The notes beneath the pieces are model-generated. The model was not told the origin of the DNA. It did not search any database and saw nothing but the letters and a program-made list of their open reading frames with translations. Both the position numbers and the translations under genes were made by a program. A stretch of DNA of 64,000 nt from Hemerocallis citrina (taxonomy: Eukaryota > Streptophyta > Magnoliopsida > Asparagales > Asphodelaceae), in contig CM030368.1 in NCBI GenBank assembly GCA_017893485.1, positions 113,614,720 to 113,678,719 on the forward strand, read 5' to 3'. This document shows, one piece after another, positions 1-12,439 of the stretch. The first letter of the stretch is position 1. Each line of letters starts with the position of its first letter.

Positions 1-1608
1 CCTCATCAGAAACACTACATAAAACTCATCTTTAAAATACACCAAAAATCTGGGTAGTCCCTATTATCATAAAGAAACACTTAGCAAAATATTATTCTAA
101 GATATTATGTATAGATTAGTTCTTGAAAATAATTTGTTAACAAAATTTACACAAAACAGAATCTGAAATCTATCGACACACCTGTACCAAAACTATCATA
201 TCTCAGTCATACGAATTCCAAATCAAGTAAAACCAGTGGGGTTTGAAAATAGACAAAATTATCTACAATTCACTTTTAATTTTGAAGTTCAAATTCGGAC
301 TGTAGCATGGGTGAAACCAGCAAACCAAACAGAACAAACTGCACATACAGATTTCACATCTCTAGACAAAAGCATCATATCTTGCACAATATTAATCCAA
401 ACTCAACCAAACTTGAAATACAACCTACCACACATCTAAGCATCATGTTTTAGGGATTCTAACATGTCCAAGCCTATTAATTTCCCATGGGCAATCAATC
501 AAACACATAACATGCAATTTGTCACATACACGAACAAAATCAAGTTTGGGTAAAACCTAGGTTATTAACCTATCAAGTTTCATGTCCTAAGTCCTCTATG
601 GCCAAATTTATCACAATAGAGAAAAACCCATCAAGAAGAATAAAAATTTTGGTTGTCTCTAGACCCAACTACTCTAGGTGTGAACTTTTTGACTTGTATC
701 AACCTAATGAATTTTTGTACAAGTTACTTGCCTTGTTATGGAGTGAAATACGATGCGAATAGTCCTAAGTGCAAAACCCACGAACGAAATCCCTTCCAAC
801 GCGATTCCAAGTAAACCCATGAACAAAAACGCCTTACGATCAACTCCTTGATGCAACGAACCAAAGTGGATACTACCCACTTGAAGAATCACCAAAGGGG
901 AGAGTTTTGTGATGTTTTTGATGGTGGTGGTGCTGTTTGTGGTAGCCAGCCAACAAGGAAGGAGGGTGAGGGTTGTAGGGTTTTGTAGGGTTGACATGTA
1001 TGGAGATGGAGAGGGATGAGATGGTCGGATTGGAGGCTAGAGGGGAGCTCGGTTTATAAGGAACTATGCAGGTCGGGAGGGGGTAGAAGTGCATCCGGGA
1101 GCAAACTTCAAGGAGGCCGGGATCAATTTGAGAGGGAGGGAGAGAGAATAAAGATTAGGGTTAGGGTTTATTAGGATTAGGGTATTATATATGGGGATTA
1201 ATTTGGGCTAATGGGTAGTGGGTATCAATATGTAGTAATAGGTATACAAATGGGTAATGGGTATTGGGTAGGTTTCAATTGGGGATACAATTTATAATGA
1301 ATTCTATGGCTCCTAAAAATCTCATTAGGAATCAAAAATCATAGGTTTGGCAAATCACCATCAAAAATCCATCACATCACCAAAATAAAAAAATAAAAAT
1401 GAACGAGGCCAAGAAAATGAGAAAAAGAATCCAAAATAGTGTAAACGAACAATATGGCAAACAAACGACACAAGGAGCTCAAATGAAAGGAAAAGAATAT
1501 ATATTGAAAATAAATTCAATATACGGTTCAGAAAAATACAAGAGAGATAAAATACACAAAAATGAAAAATACACTCCAAAATACATAAAATGGAAAACAG
1601 GGGTTACA
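1..1608 (-). mobile_element. Solo-LTR-like element, TGTAACCCC family, copy A (cut by window edge)
   Basis: Read on the minus strand, the element begins TGTAACCCCTGTTTT at its right edge, where a copia reading frame resumes. It matches copies B-E in layout: AT-rich start, TATA region, telo-box-like CCCTAACCCTAA run, pyrimidine-rich leader, then the block AAGGCAAGTAACTTGTA near 723-737. It is closest to copy D, sharing the stretch that follows (GTTGATACAAGTC...AGTTCACAC). The far end (TGACA side) lies outside the window. The short proline- and phenylalanine-rich ORFs inside have no family resemblance and are not called as genes. That it is an LTR is inferred from the TG...CA ends and the 5-bp target duplications of its sister copies. 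Confidence 0.7.
1165..1195 (-). promoter_or_regulatory. Putative LTR promoter of copy A (TATA plus telo-box-like motif)
   Basis: On the minus strand a CCATATATAATACCC box is followed within about 30 bases by repeated CCCTAA units and then a CT-rich stretch. The same order recurs in copy D and, more loosely, in B and E. It looks like a plant core promoter with a telo-box near the transcription start; no transcript evidence is available. Confidence 0.45.
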
Positions 1609-2191
1609 GATGTCAAAATTGTTATCCTAAATAGAAATCTTCTCAAGGATGTGTACATGACACAACCTGAGGATTTTATCGCTCCAAAGAATGCTGGAAA
1701 GGTGTGTAAGCTGCAACGATCTATTTATGGGTTAAAGCAAGCTTCTAGAAGCTGGAATCTTCACTTTGATGATGCAATCAAAGAGTTTGGTTTCATCAAG
1801 AATGAAGATTAACCTTGTGTCTATAAGAAGGTTAGTAGGAGCACAATTGTCTTTCTAGTGTTGTAAGTAGATGACATACTACTCATCGGGAATGACATCC
1901 CTACCTAACAGTCTGTAAAGACTTAGCTAGGAAAATATTTTTCTATGAAGGACTTGGATGAAGCTACCTATGTATTAGGCATCAAGATCTATAAAGATAG
2001 ATCAAGAAGATTGCTTCGCCTGAGTCAGAGTACATACATAGACAAAGTATTCAAACGTTTTAATATGCTAGAGTCCAAAAGGGCATTTCTACCTATGTCG
2101 CATGGTATAAGTCTGTCCAAGGCTCAATGTCTACAACTCAAGATGAGAGGGACCGCATGAAAAAGATTCCATATGCATCTGCAATTGGATC
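1609..2191 (+). pseudogene. Ty1/copia reverse transcriptase fragment (part 1 of a split element)
   Basis: The translation carries copia RT signatures: VYMTQPEDF, CKLQRSIYGLKQASRSWN, then a YVDD-like site (VDDILLIGNDI), then MKDLDEATYVLGIKIYKDRSRRLLRLSQS. It is inactive: a stop follows NED near 1810, the tyrosine of the catalytic YVDD is itself a stop (TAAGTAGATGAC near 1863), and more stops follow. The 5' side is cut by copy A and the 3' side by copy B. The reading resumes at 16970 and again at 24746. In life the enzyme would copy element RNA to cDNA in cytoplasmic particles. Confidence 0.9.
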
Positions 2192-2554
2192 TGTCATGCC
2201 CCGGTTCCTAAAAAGAGATACGGACTACGGATACGTGACTAAGTCCAGCGAATGATTTTCATCATTCATAAGCTGTCAGAATCTTTACAACAAGCACAAG
2301 TATAAGCAAGAGGGATACAAGAATAATAGTGAACCACGCATGCATATATGAATCAATATACCAACAGGAATTTACTTGAAACAAAATTTAATAATCTCAA
2401 ATAAACCAGATCTGAACAAGTTAATAATTCTGTGTCACATTTCCCAATACAAAATTCATGTAGCAAATTACATTTATTCAAAAATAGCAGGAAAGTAAAT
2501 ATAGCAAGAACTCCAGCAACTAGAATCTTAGATCACCTACTCCATCGGGTAGCT

Positions 2555-2595
2555 GATCACCCTAATCTGCAATATGATAAATTGCAGGAAAAGGG
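2555..2595 (-). promoter_or_regulatory. Conserved 3' splice-site-like motif in copy B
   Basis: Minus strand: a run TTTTCCTGCAATTT followed by CATATTGCAG and a purine-rich continuation. Copies C, D and E have the same arrangement, which makes a functional intron acceptor plausible, paired with the GGCAAGTAA donor-like block about 2.1 kb upstream in the element. Confidence 0.4.
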
Positions 2596-4677
2596 AAAAG
2601 AAAAAAATGCCCGTTAATACAAGTTACGGGCCGCTTGTAGTGCAGGCACAAGTATAGGAAAAGAATAAACAAATATAGAGTAACAGCAGAAGCAAAATAT
2701 GGCATGGAATAGACATGACAACAAAATAGAAAAACTAGCATGGCAAGATGAACGATCGCAAGTGGCATGTAACAAGTGTCAAGTATCAAGTATCATGTAC
2801 AAGTAACATGTAGCAAGTGTCAAGTGATCATGTTCAAGTCTTGTATTAATCTATCTCGGTAGCACTTCATGCATCCCAGGTTTTTACCACATGGTTTCTA
2901 CTTACATGAAAATTTTGTTTAGGCCTAATGGTGGATTTCTATAGGGTCCTATACTCAGGTATCAAGTCACGTGACAAGTAGCAAGTAACAAGCATGAAAC
3001 ACGTAATCGTAAACTCATGGCATCAAGTAGTAGTATCAAGCATGAATCATGAAATCCTGAAACATGGCAGCATATAGTAATAATAAGCATGAATCATGTA
3101 ATCATGAAACATGGAGGCATATAGTAATAACAAGTATGAATCATGTAATCATGAAACATGGCGGCAAGTAATGGAAAACACAGGCCCCCTTCTGAGTACA
3201 CATACTTATATTGTCTACTACTAAGGTCTTTCTCTTAACCCCAACTTGGTTATTTATTATTATTATCAAACAGGCATGTACGTGTACAAAACAAAGCAAG
3301 AATAACATGGCATGAACAAGTAACAGGTTCAGATTGAAAGATAAACATGTACAGGTGAAAGACAACACATGAAAGGATAGAATAACGAAAATTCTAGTTC
3401 TGGATAGCAAGACAGTACTACACTAAATCTGGAATTTCCGTTGCTACAAATGTGCAAATCTGATCCGTCAAAAAATCTGAAAAATAGACTTTCATTCGAA
3501 TCAAGCAAATATATATAATTCATATGGTATTTCACAAAAATAAGTCTCAAAACAGATTTGTATCCAGAAAATATGTTCAGCCAGAAATCAGAAGTTTGTA
3601 TTCATAAATAGAAAAAACAGCATCAAAACTTACTAATTAAATCCAAGAAAAAATCTGGGGTATTCCCTAGTATGTCTAGTAATAGAAAATAAAGTTTCAT
3701 AATTTTCCAACATAGATAGAATAGTTAAGTAAAATCAGAAAGCTGCAAGATACAGCAGTTTTGTAAATATGGAATCATAAACACAGCAGTACTAAAACAG
3801 CAATAGATTACAAAATATAAATCAAAATCCAGATCCGTTAAAAGGTTAATAAAATAGATACAGTAGGCTATAATTCATGTTCAAAAAAAAATTTATAGAC
3901 AGCAAATAGAATCAGGTCGAAATAAAGGTTCTTTACTAAACAGTAAGAAAATTCTGCAAATATAGTAGTTGTTTGCAATCAAAGAATAGTGAATAAAAGT
4001 TATCAATTAAATCCATAAAAATTAGGGGTTAAACCCAATCAAGTCTAATTGTACTTAGCAAAATATTGGATCAAAATATTATCTTTAGTATCAGTAGAAA
4101 AATAATTTACCATACATAATTCATATAAAACTGGATCTGAAATTTTAAACACATCTGTAGTAAAATTGTCATAACTTGCAACTTATAAATCGAAACTGAG
4201 ATCTGTCAGAAAATATGGAAAGTAGACAAAATTATTTATAATTCATATTCACAAATAATTTTCATATACTGACCTTAATATGGTCTTATTTACTGGAAAA
4301 AACGGGATAACACCAAATAACTGAAATCTTCTTTATGCACAAAATCAACATAGATCGTATGAAACACATCCAAATCATAACAAATGTGAAATATGGTGTA
4401 CTAGATATCCAAGCAACATGGTATAGGGTATTTGACAAGTCTACAATGAGTATACTACAACTAACACAACCAAACACACGATATCATATGAACAACATGC
4501 ATGTATACATCAAGAAGTGATCGTCTCTAAGTTATTTCATGTCGTGTGTGTAATGTGACAACTACAAGCGGGTCAACACATAGAGACAAGATATAATGGG
4601 ATTTTGCACATAATTGTCTCTAGAACATATCTACACTACTTGCGGTATTTAGTACTTGTATTACACAACAAAAAGAA

Positions 4678-4700
4678 TACAAGTTACTTGCCTTATAGAT
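4678..4700 (-). promoter_or_regulatory. Conserved GC-type 5' splice-site-like motif in copy B
   Basis: Minus strand ATAAGGCAAGTAACTTGTATTC. AG|GCAAGT is the consensus of GC-AG intron donors. The block is preserved in all five copies of the family while flanking bases vary. Confidence 0.4.
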
Positions 4701-5139
4701 GACGACAAAAATGAAGAAACAAGAACAAGAATAACGGGAACGGATTCCCGGCACGAACTCAACGAACAACAACTCACAAACCATGAACACAATGAACACA
4801 ACTCAGATCAACACACACACATGAAGGCCAAGCAACAGCAGAGGGTGCACTGCATCGAGAGAGACGGTGGACAGCGAGCACGGCAAGAGGAGCACAGGGG
4901 AGACGGGGTTGGCAATGTTGCGGGTGGCTGCATTGTCGAAAGGAGGCAGGGAGGTGCACAGCGGAGCAGGGTCGGGGGGTTGCTGGGTCGCTTGGCTGCC
5001 GCTGCTCAGATGGCGCGACAGGAGGAACAAGGGAACGCCGCGAGGAGAAGGAGGGGAGGAAGGCGGCGCTTCAGTCGAGACTTCCACAGGGTGAGGAAGG
5101 AGGTCGAGAGAGATGGGTTGAGAAGGTGAAGCGACTGGG

Positions 5140-5160
5140 GGTGAACAGGTTGTATATATA
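5140..5160 (-). promoter_or_regulatory. Putative LTR promoter of copy B (TATA)
   Basis: Minus strand AACTATATATACAACC lies just downstream of a CCCTAACCCTAAAAT run and upstream of a GC-rich leader, the same position relative to the element start as in copies A and D. Confidence 0.4.
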
Positions 5161-5332
5161 GTTGGGTATTTTAGGGTTAGGGGTGCTGACGGGTTTGGGG
5201 TGTTAATGGGTGAAATGTGATGGGTTATAAGGTATTTAATGGGTTAGAATAGATCCAAATAAATAAAATAGGGTTAAGGGAAATAATTGATCCAAATAAA
5301 AATGAGATGATCCAAAATAATGATATGGGCAC

Positions 5333-5969
5333 TGTTACCGCTAAATCTGGTGTGGGGGCAAACAGATAGTATTTGTGGATTCTTGGAAAACCTGAATAGC
5401 AAACCTGGAACCTGTTCCGCCGGAGTTTGACCATTGACTCCCGCCGTTCACCTGCAAAAAGTGCGAGACACCGGGGTTGATCCCGGCGACGCACCCTTCG
5501 ACGCTCAAGTCAGTAATCAGGAATGATTATGAAAGAGCGTAAATTGGCAAAAGATTGATTACCTCTTAATGGTGGTGGATGGGGGGTATTTATAGTCGCC
5601 TTAGGATCTGATTAGGAATGTAATCCCTGTGATCAGATAAGGAATGTAATCCTTGTGATCATATTAGGAATGTAATCCCTAATTCCCAGTGAAAGGACAG
5701 ATGTGAATCAAGGCTGTTGATTAGGACCGAGTTTATTTCTGGACCGAGTTTATCAAGAACCCTAATTCTATCATGCTGGACCGAGTTTATTTCGGGTTGG
5801 GACCCGTACCCAGTTGAGGTGGATCCGTTCGCGGGTTATTGGGTCGTGAAGAAAGACCCAGTTCCCATTTCAGACCCGTTAGTATGTAAAATTACCGTTT
5901 TACCCCTGAGCTTTAAGATTCGTGTCTGATGTGAACGGTTCCGATTTAATCCTATTTTTAGCCATATCA
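5333..5969 (-). repeat. 3' LTR of the gag-only gypsy element
   Basis: Near-identical to 16098-16712, with the same termini (TGTTACCG... and ...AGCCATATCA on the plus strand). It carries three tandem near-copies of GATCAGATTAGGAATGTAATCC. It has an extra stretch of about 20 bases (repeated GGACCGAGTTTAT) absent from its partner. Confidence 0.9.
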
Positions 5970-5989
5970 CGAGCCCCCCACTCCCAAAA
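5970..5989 (-). promoter_or_regulatory. Polypurine tract of the gag-only gypsy element
   Basis: Minus strand GGGAGTGGGGGGCTCG sits directly against the LTR, as expected of a plus-strand primer site. Confidence 0.75.
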
Positions 5990-6419
5990 ACTGAGTTTGA
6001 TCAGCCTTTGAGGAGTAGTTTTACTGTTCTAATGGCGTACGGGATTTTATCGGTGTTCTTAAGGGAGTTTGGATCTTGCTCGGGGTGTAACGTTGTTATT
6101 CTAGGCTTGTAAAATGCCCAAAAATATTCTCAGAATTTTCTGGATTTTTGGTGATTTTTCTAGATTTTTCTGAATTTTTTCTCATTTTTTTGAATTTTTT
6201 ATTCATTTTCCAAATTAAATAATTAATTATCAAAAATATTAATTAATTATTCTAATTAAATAATTATATTTTTTAGAATTTTAAAATTATTTTTCTGAAT
6301 TAATAATTATTTTTAGAATTTTTAATTAATTTTTTTGATTTTTTAAATATTTTTTCAGATTTTTTAAATAATTAAAACAAATTAATTAATTAATTAATTA
6401 ATTAAATATTACCTGGACA

Positions 6420-6610
6420 CGTGGCACATTTCTGAGCGTCGATCATGATCAGATGTGCGCGCATTGCAAGGCAGATCACGTTCTGGACACGTAGCGCGTT
6501 TCTGAGCGTCGATCGTATCGCGACGCAAATTTTGAAACGATCGGACGGATCATGTGGGTCGGCCGGTTTTTTCTCCAATTACAAGGTTGGTACCTCATCC
6601 ACTCAGCTTG
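6420..6610. repeat. Diverged copy of the 560-bp internal repeat
   Basis: Shares with 11290-11560 and 11870-12110 the ordered phrases GATCATGATCAG, ACACGTAGCGCG, ATTTTGAAACGATC and GGTTGGTACCTC. It lies in the internal region of the gag-only element near its 3' LTR. No coding content recognised. Confidence 0.5.
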
Positions 6611-7480
6611 GCACCTCGGCAGTTGGCCGAACGCTTTGAGATGAAGCCACGTGGTAGTGCCACGTGGCGATTTTTTTTTTTTTTTCGCTGCTTCTTCCCC
6701 TCTGTTCTTCTTCGCCTCTTGCTCTATTTCTTTCTTCTCCTTTCTCGAGTCGTCACCCCTTCCTCGTTCCACTTTGACTTCCGCCCCTTACTTCATTGTC
6801 GACTCAGGCCTCGCCCCCGACCTTGCCCCCTCTCCGAGCTTGCCTGGGGAGGACCTCGGCGACGAGTGGGTTCGTCGAAAGTTGGGCTCAGAGATGGAGA
6901 TGACAGATGGGGATTTGCGACGGCACTCCTTGTTAGAGCTCGCAGCGGAAGCGAGCTCGTCATTGGAGCTCGGTGGAGGTGGAGCTCGGCATGGCGAGGA
7001 GCTTCGGCAAACGAGCTTAACGAGTGGAGTGGAGCTCGTCGTGGCGAGGCGGTAGCTCGTCGAGGATTGTAACCCCTGTTTTTCACTTTTGGTATTTTTG
7101 AGGGTATTTTTCATTTTTGTGAATTAATATTTTCTACTGTATTTTTCGGAACAATAAATTTAATTATTTTTATTTTATAATATTTTCTAGCAGTTTTGAC
7201 CTTTTTGCTGTTTGTGCGCCGTTTGGCCGTTTTTCGACATTTTGAGCTCTTTTTCTCAATTTCTTGATCTCGCTCATGTATAAATATTAGTTTAGGGTCA
7301 TGGTGGATTTTTAAGAGAGTTTTGACCAATTTGAGATTTTTGGCCCTTAAGGAGATTTTTAGGAGCTATAGGATTCATTGTATTTTGTATTCCCATTCGA
7401 AATCTACCTAATATCCATTACCCAATTGTATACCTATTGTTTCCTATTGATATCCACTACCCATTAACCCACATTTGATC

Positions 7481-7525
7481 TCCTATATATACCCCAAATA
7501 CTAATTAATCCCTAACCCTAATACT
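7481..7525 (+). promoter_or_regulatory. Putative LTR promoter of copy D (TATA plus telo-box-like motif)
   Basis: TCCTATATATACCCC followed by CCCTAACCCTAATA and a CT-rich initiator-like run. The arrangement is shared with copy A on the opposite strand. Confidence 0.45.
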
Positions 7526-7923
7526 ATTCTCTCTCCCTCTCCTACTTGCACCCGGCCTCCTTCCCAAATACCCCCGGCCTGCCTTCTTCAACCCTAGGCC
7601 GACATCCTCTTCCCCTTTCTTGCCTTGGCCGACCACCCATACCTCCCCTCTCCATCTTTCAATACTACTTCGCCTCGATTCTACCTCGTCTCTCCTTCTT
7701 CTTGTGGCCGGCAAGCACCAAACCAGCACCACCCTCCACCAAAACAGCACCTTTACACCTCTCCCCGCTGTTTTGTATTGTGGGCATCTCCCACTTTGGT
7801 TCGTGTGTCAAAGAGAGCAACCGTTGGCGCGTTTTGTTCGTGGGTTTCGCTCGAAATCGCGTTAGAAGGCGTCTTGCTCGTGGGTTTTCTTTGAAAGGCT
7901 TGGATTCGTCGTGTTCGTCATCA

Positions 7924-7945
7924 CAAAAAGGCAAGTAATTTGTAC
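7924..7945 (+). promoter_or_regulatory. Conserved GC-type 5' splice-site-like motif in copy D
   Basis: AAAAAGGCAAGTAATTTGTA closes the GC-rich leader. The candidate acceptor is TTTTTCCTGCATTCGATGA then TTGCAG, ending near 9987, which gives an intron of about 2.05 kb. Confidence 0.4.
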
Positions 7946-10900
7946 TTAAATTTCTTAGGTTGATACAAGTCGAAAGTTCACACATAGGATAGGTTGAGAC
8001 TAGAGACGGCCAAAGATCATGTTTTTAATTGTGGGTTTCGTCTCTATTGTTCAAAACAGGCCATAGATGACTTAGGACATGAAGTTTGATAGGATTGTGC
8101 CTTAGGAATCACCCAAACGCGATTTGATCGCGTATGTGCCATATCGTATATCCGATGTTTGTTTGAACGCCATATGAGAATATTTAGGTTTGGACATGTT
8201 AGATACCCTCCATTATGACATTTGGACAATGGGTAGACAGTGTTTTGAATTTGGAAGAGTTTGGGTTATTTTTGTAGAAGTTATGACGTTTTGAAGTTTG
8301 GTTGAGAAATCTGGAAATTTGGATTTGAACTGGATTTATTTCTGTTTTTACCTGAATTAGAGTCCGAATCTCAACATGGCTATTTCTGAGTAATTTGTAG
8401 AGAATTGAATCTAATTTCTAATCCCACTGGTTTCACCCCGTTTGGAGTTTGTATGAATTAGTTATGATTATTTTAGTAACTGTATGCCGGTAGTTCCCAG
8501 ATTCATTTCAGGGTAGATTTTATCACCAATTTATTTTCAAGATCCAAGTTAGACATAATTTCATACCACAAGATTTTGTCCAGTGTTTCACCATGATGTT
8601 AGGTAGTTCTCTAATTTTTGTGGTAATTAAAAGATGAGTTTTGAGTGATGCCTTACATCCTTTTCTATAGATCGCTTTTGCTATAAACTGTGTGTAATTG
8701 TATGTTGAATGCCATGTTCACCTTATTTCTAATTACTGTATGAATATTTTATGTGAGATATGAAAGTTGGGTAATTGTGTATACTTTCATCCTGTTTTGG
8801 CGGAAGTGGATTTTGATGCGCTGTGTGCAAGATATGCATGATTTTGTACAGCGGTGTTGAAGAATTCCAGATCCATCAAAACTGTGTTATGTCTTACTTT
8901 CTATTTTTGAAAACATATCTATACTTTCTGGAAAAATATGAAAATTTATATTTTGAGACTATACATATAGGGGATTACCCCAGAATTTTCGTGGGTTTAA
9001 TTAATGACTTTGTATGTTGTTTTCATGTGGTTTAAGTTATTCCCCTGTTTTCTGGCTGTATATGAAAACTGTGTTGAATTATGTTTTGAGTCGAGATGTT
9101 GTGAAATAGCATATGAATTTATTATACCCGTTAGAAGCTTGTGGAAGTCTAGTTTCCAGATCCTTCGACGGATCATGATTTGCATGCCTGTAGATCTTTG
9201 GATCACTATTTTTGTACAGACTGGTCTTGCTGTCCTGATTATAATCATACGCTAAGTTGCTCGTATTTGTGAATGTTTGGTACCTATACTTGCTGATCTA
9301 ATTCCCTGAGTCTAAACCTGATTATAACCTATTAGTTTGACATCATTTAGTACACTCTCTTGCCTGTTGATGATCTTAATAATAAAGTAATTAAGACGGG
9401 GTTTAAGGGAAGATTCTATTAGTGGAAAAAATAGAAATGTATACTTGGAAGAGGACTAATGTCCTACCTGCCTGTTTACCTGTTACTGACCCTGTCTACA
9501 TTGCTTCTTATGTAAGAAGGTGTAGAGTAGAAGAGAGCCACTGGTTCTGCCTGTTTCCTGTACCCAAATACGTTGCCCTATGGACTCCACTATGAAAATC
9601 TTACTAAGCGAAATTGTTTGTTGTAGCAACCATGTGATATAATTTGGGGCGCATGTCGTGCTACCTAGATAGTTAATAAAAAGATTAGACTTAACATAAC
9701 CTGATTATCCTGATTATCATGTTTACCTGATACATGATTACCTGTTACCTGTTACCTGTTTTCCTGATACTTGATACATATTTACCTGATTACCTGAACA
9801 CCTGATAATTATACATGTTACCTGTTTAACTGTTGACACTTGACATATGTTTACCTATACCTGTTAGTATATCCTGTGATTAGATAATGTCCATGTGCTT
9901 GTATCCTATTCTATTTGTGACCCGAACTTGCCATTGACGGGTACTGTGTTTTCTTCTTTTCCTTTTTCCTGCATTCGATGATTGCAGATTTTGGTGGACA
10001 GATTCAAGAAGGTACTGGTGGCTCGCAGTATTAGTTGCTGATTATTATTTCTATTTCCTGTTAGAACTTTATTCTGTATTCGTGAACTTGATTATTTCTG
10101 TACTTGAGACTTGAGTATTATTTGTATTTGGGCGATGTGACCCAGAATATTTGTTCCAGACTCTGTTTTTATTTGAGAACAAGATATTTGATTTCAATTA
10201 ATTTCTGTTGGTGAAGTTATCTCAATGATGCATGTTGGTTCCACTCTTTGCTTCCGACTGTGATATATCGACTCTGATATATGTTGACTCTGATATACTG
10301 CCTGTGATATGTTGTAAGATTTCTGAAACAGCTTAAGGATGATTATATTCATTCGCTGGGCTTGTGTTACGTGCCCGTATTCTGTATTTTTGGGAAGCGG
10401 GGCATGACAAGGAGGGTGAACTCGGAGCTTCGACGATGAGCTTCGGTAGGGAGCTCGGCACAGTAGCTCGTCGTGGAGCTTTGGTGTGGAGCTTTGAGCT
10501 CGGCGAAGTGGAGCTTGAGTTCGGAGGTTGAAGATGAGTTCGAAGCTCTGTCGAGACGGGCACGGAGCACGGCGACTGGAAGAGCTCGACGTGGATGCTT
10601 TGAGCTCGGCGAAGTGGATCTCGACGTGGATGCTTTGCGTGGAGGTATTTGGGTTTGAAGGTGACGATCGAGGGGAGCTCGTTGTCGTGGAGCTCGGTGC
10701 CATAGCGACGCTCGGCGAGGTTGGCGAGTCATAGCGAGGAGGGAGCTCGCCAGTGGTGGAGTTTTGGCGAGGAGATGGTCGGTGGACGACCAATCTCAAG
10801 GTGACGAGGAAGAGGTGGAGCCTCGGTGATTGCTCGCTGCGAGCTTGGCGACTAAGGTGGCAAGCTTGGCGATAGGTCGTGCTCGATGTCGTCGGAGGGG

Positions 10901-10974
10901 CTCGACGCCGAAGCGCTCGTCAGGGCTTTGCTTGAGCTCGATGGAAGACGAGGTCAGCGAGGGGAGCTCGTGAC

Positions 10975-11175
10975 GAAATGGAGTTTTGGGTTACTCTTCC
11001 TCTGGTTTTGGCGGGAGAGTGGAGAAGAAGAGATACGGGGTCTTGGTGCAGTGAAGAAGAAGAGTTCGGTTTGAGTTTTAGGTTTCTCTTCCTCTGGTTT
11101 TGGCGAGAGAGTGGAGAAGAAGAGATACGGGGTTCTTGGCGCAGTGAAGAAGAAAAGTTTGGTTTGAGTTTTGGG
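10975..11175. repeat. Two tandem copies of a ~110-bp unit
   Basis: CTCTTCCTCTGGTTTTGGCG...GAGAAGAAGAGATACGGGG...GTTTGAGTTTT occurs twice in direct succession. It belongs to the noncoding internal part of the gag-only element. Confidence 0.75.
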
Positions 11176-11289
11176 TCCCAACGGGTGTGGGTCCGACCCG
11201 GTAACCGCTTAACCTTTTCTTCTTTTTTGCTTTCGGGCTGCTCGCTTGTTTGGCAAACCTGAGGACAGATTTTGAGGTGCATTCTTGCC

Positions 11290-12115
11290 ATTTTGTAGTT
11301 CGGTAGATCGGTAGCTCGGATTTCAGATCCGAGCTACGTGGCTCCCTCTGGACGGTTGATCACGATCATGGCACGAATCACGAGACAGGAGGCTCAGATT
11401 TCGAGAAAACATTATCTTGTCGTTTTGTGGAGACGTGGCGCGATCTGAGCCGTTCATCGTGTTCTAGCACGTTTTTGAGACAATCTGATGGTGAAACTGG
11501 ATCGGCAGCATTTTTCTCCATATGTGGAGGTCGGTACCTCGGTACCTCGGCTCGGTGGCTCGGCCATGGCAGAGCTCGGCCCTGAGATGAAAGAAGAAGG
11601 GGAGGAGAGGCATTCGGGTGCTTTTCTCTGCCTTGTTCTTTTGCACAGTGAAGAAGAGGAGAAGTGTTGGGTAATTTTGGCAGGAAGACTGAAGAAGAAG
11701 GAGAAGAATGAAGAAGCCAAGAAGGGTATGGGTCAGATCGTGGGTATCAAATCCGACCCCGACCCATTAGCCTACTTTTTCTTTCTTTCTCTTTATCTGC
11801 TTGCTTGTTCGGCAAATCCGAGCACGGATTTTGAGGCACATTTTTCGCCACCTTGCAGTTCTGTAGATTGGTAGCTCGGATTTCAGATCCGAGCAATGTG
11901 GCTCCATCTGGACAGTTGATCACGATCGTGGCGCGAATCACAAGACAAGAGGCTCGAATTTTGAGAAAACGTTATCTTGTCGTTTTGTGGAGACGTAGCG
12001 CGATCTGAGCTGTTCATCATGCTCTAGCACATTTTTTGGCATGATCCAACGGTGAAACTGGCTCGACAGTTTTTTTCTCTATATGTGGAGGTTGGTACCT
12101 CGTCCCTTCGGCTCG
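11290..12115. repeat. Direct repeat with 560-bp period in the gag-only element
   Basis: The block with GTAGCTCGGATTTCAGATCC, TCTTGTCGTTTTGTGGAGAC, GGTGAAACTGG and TATGTGGAGGT occurs from about 11300 and again 560 bases later. The spacer holds similar text on both sides (CGACCC..., GAAGAAGGAG...). No gene seen. Confidence 0.75.
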
Positions 12116-12439
12116 GTGACTCAATAGCTCGCCCTCTGCCCATAGTAGCTCGGTAGCTCGGCCATGGCGGAGCTCATTGAGGTGAGCTCGACGACGGAGG
12201 AGGGGTCGGCATATGGGAGAGGTGAAGAACTCCGAAGCTTGGTGATGTGCTGTTTGGTGTTGGAGATTTTTGAAGAGGAGCTCCACTCCTAGGGGTGAAG
12301 AAGAGGTGCTAGGAAGATCCTCGTACGAGCCATGGGAAGACCCATTCTTTGAAGTGAGTGCAAGGAGCAACTTAACTCTATGGGAGAGTTTTGAGTTCCG
12401 AACTCGCTTAGAAGAGGCCTGTTTTGGAGGCAAGCGGAG

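Larger units (their letters stand above)
7068..10409 (+). mobile_element. Solo-LTR-like element, TGTAACCCC family, copy D
   Basis: Starts TGTAACCCCTGTTTTT and ends GCGGGGCATGACA. Flanks AGGAT (7063-7067) and AGGAG (10410-10414) agree at 4 of 5 bases, a probable aged target duplication inside the gypsy element. Order of parts: AT-rich start, CCTATATATACCCC TATA box, CCCTAACCCTAATA, CT-rich leader, AAAGGCAAGTAATTTGTA block at 7928, a long AT-rich stretch with degenerate TTACCTG-type decamers (9690-9870), a pyrimidine tract ending ATTGCAG at 9987, and a conserved tail. The short ORFs in the leader have no recognisable domain. It groups with copy A. Confidence 0.8.

Noticed and set aside
1140..1190. 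Telomere repeat remnant (TTAGGGTTAGGG)
   Set aside because: Only a few CCCTAA units, in the same place behind the TATA box in other copies; better read as a telo-box-like promoter motif.
4656..5129. Arginine-rich ORF of 157 codons
   Set aside because: Lies in the GC-rich leader of solo LTR copy B, has no family resemblance and competes with ORFs in other frames.
6554..7114. Several overlapping ORFs on both strands
   Set aside because: GC-rich noncoding part of the gag-only element; composition explains the open frames.
10194..10799. 201-codon minus-strand ORF
   Set aside because: Spans the border between solo LTR copy D and the gypsy interior, so it cannot be an ancestral gene; Ser/Pro/Arg-rich by composition.
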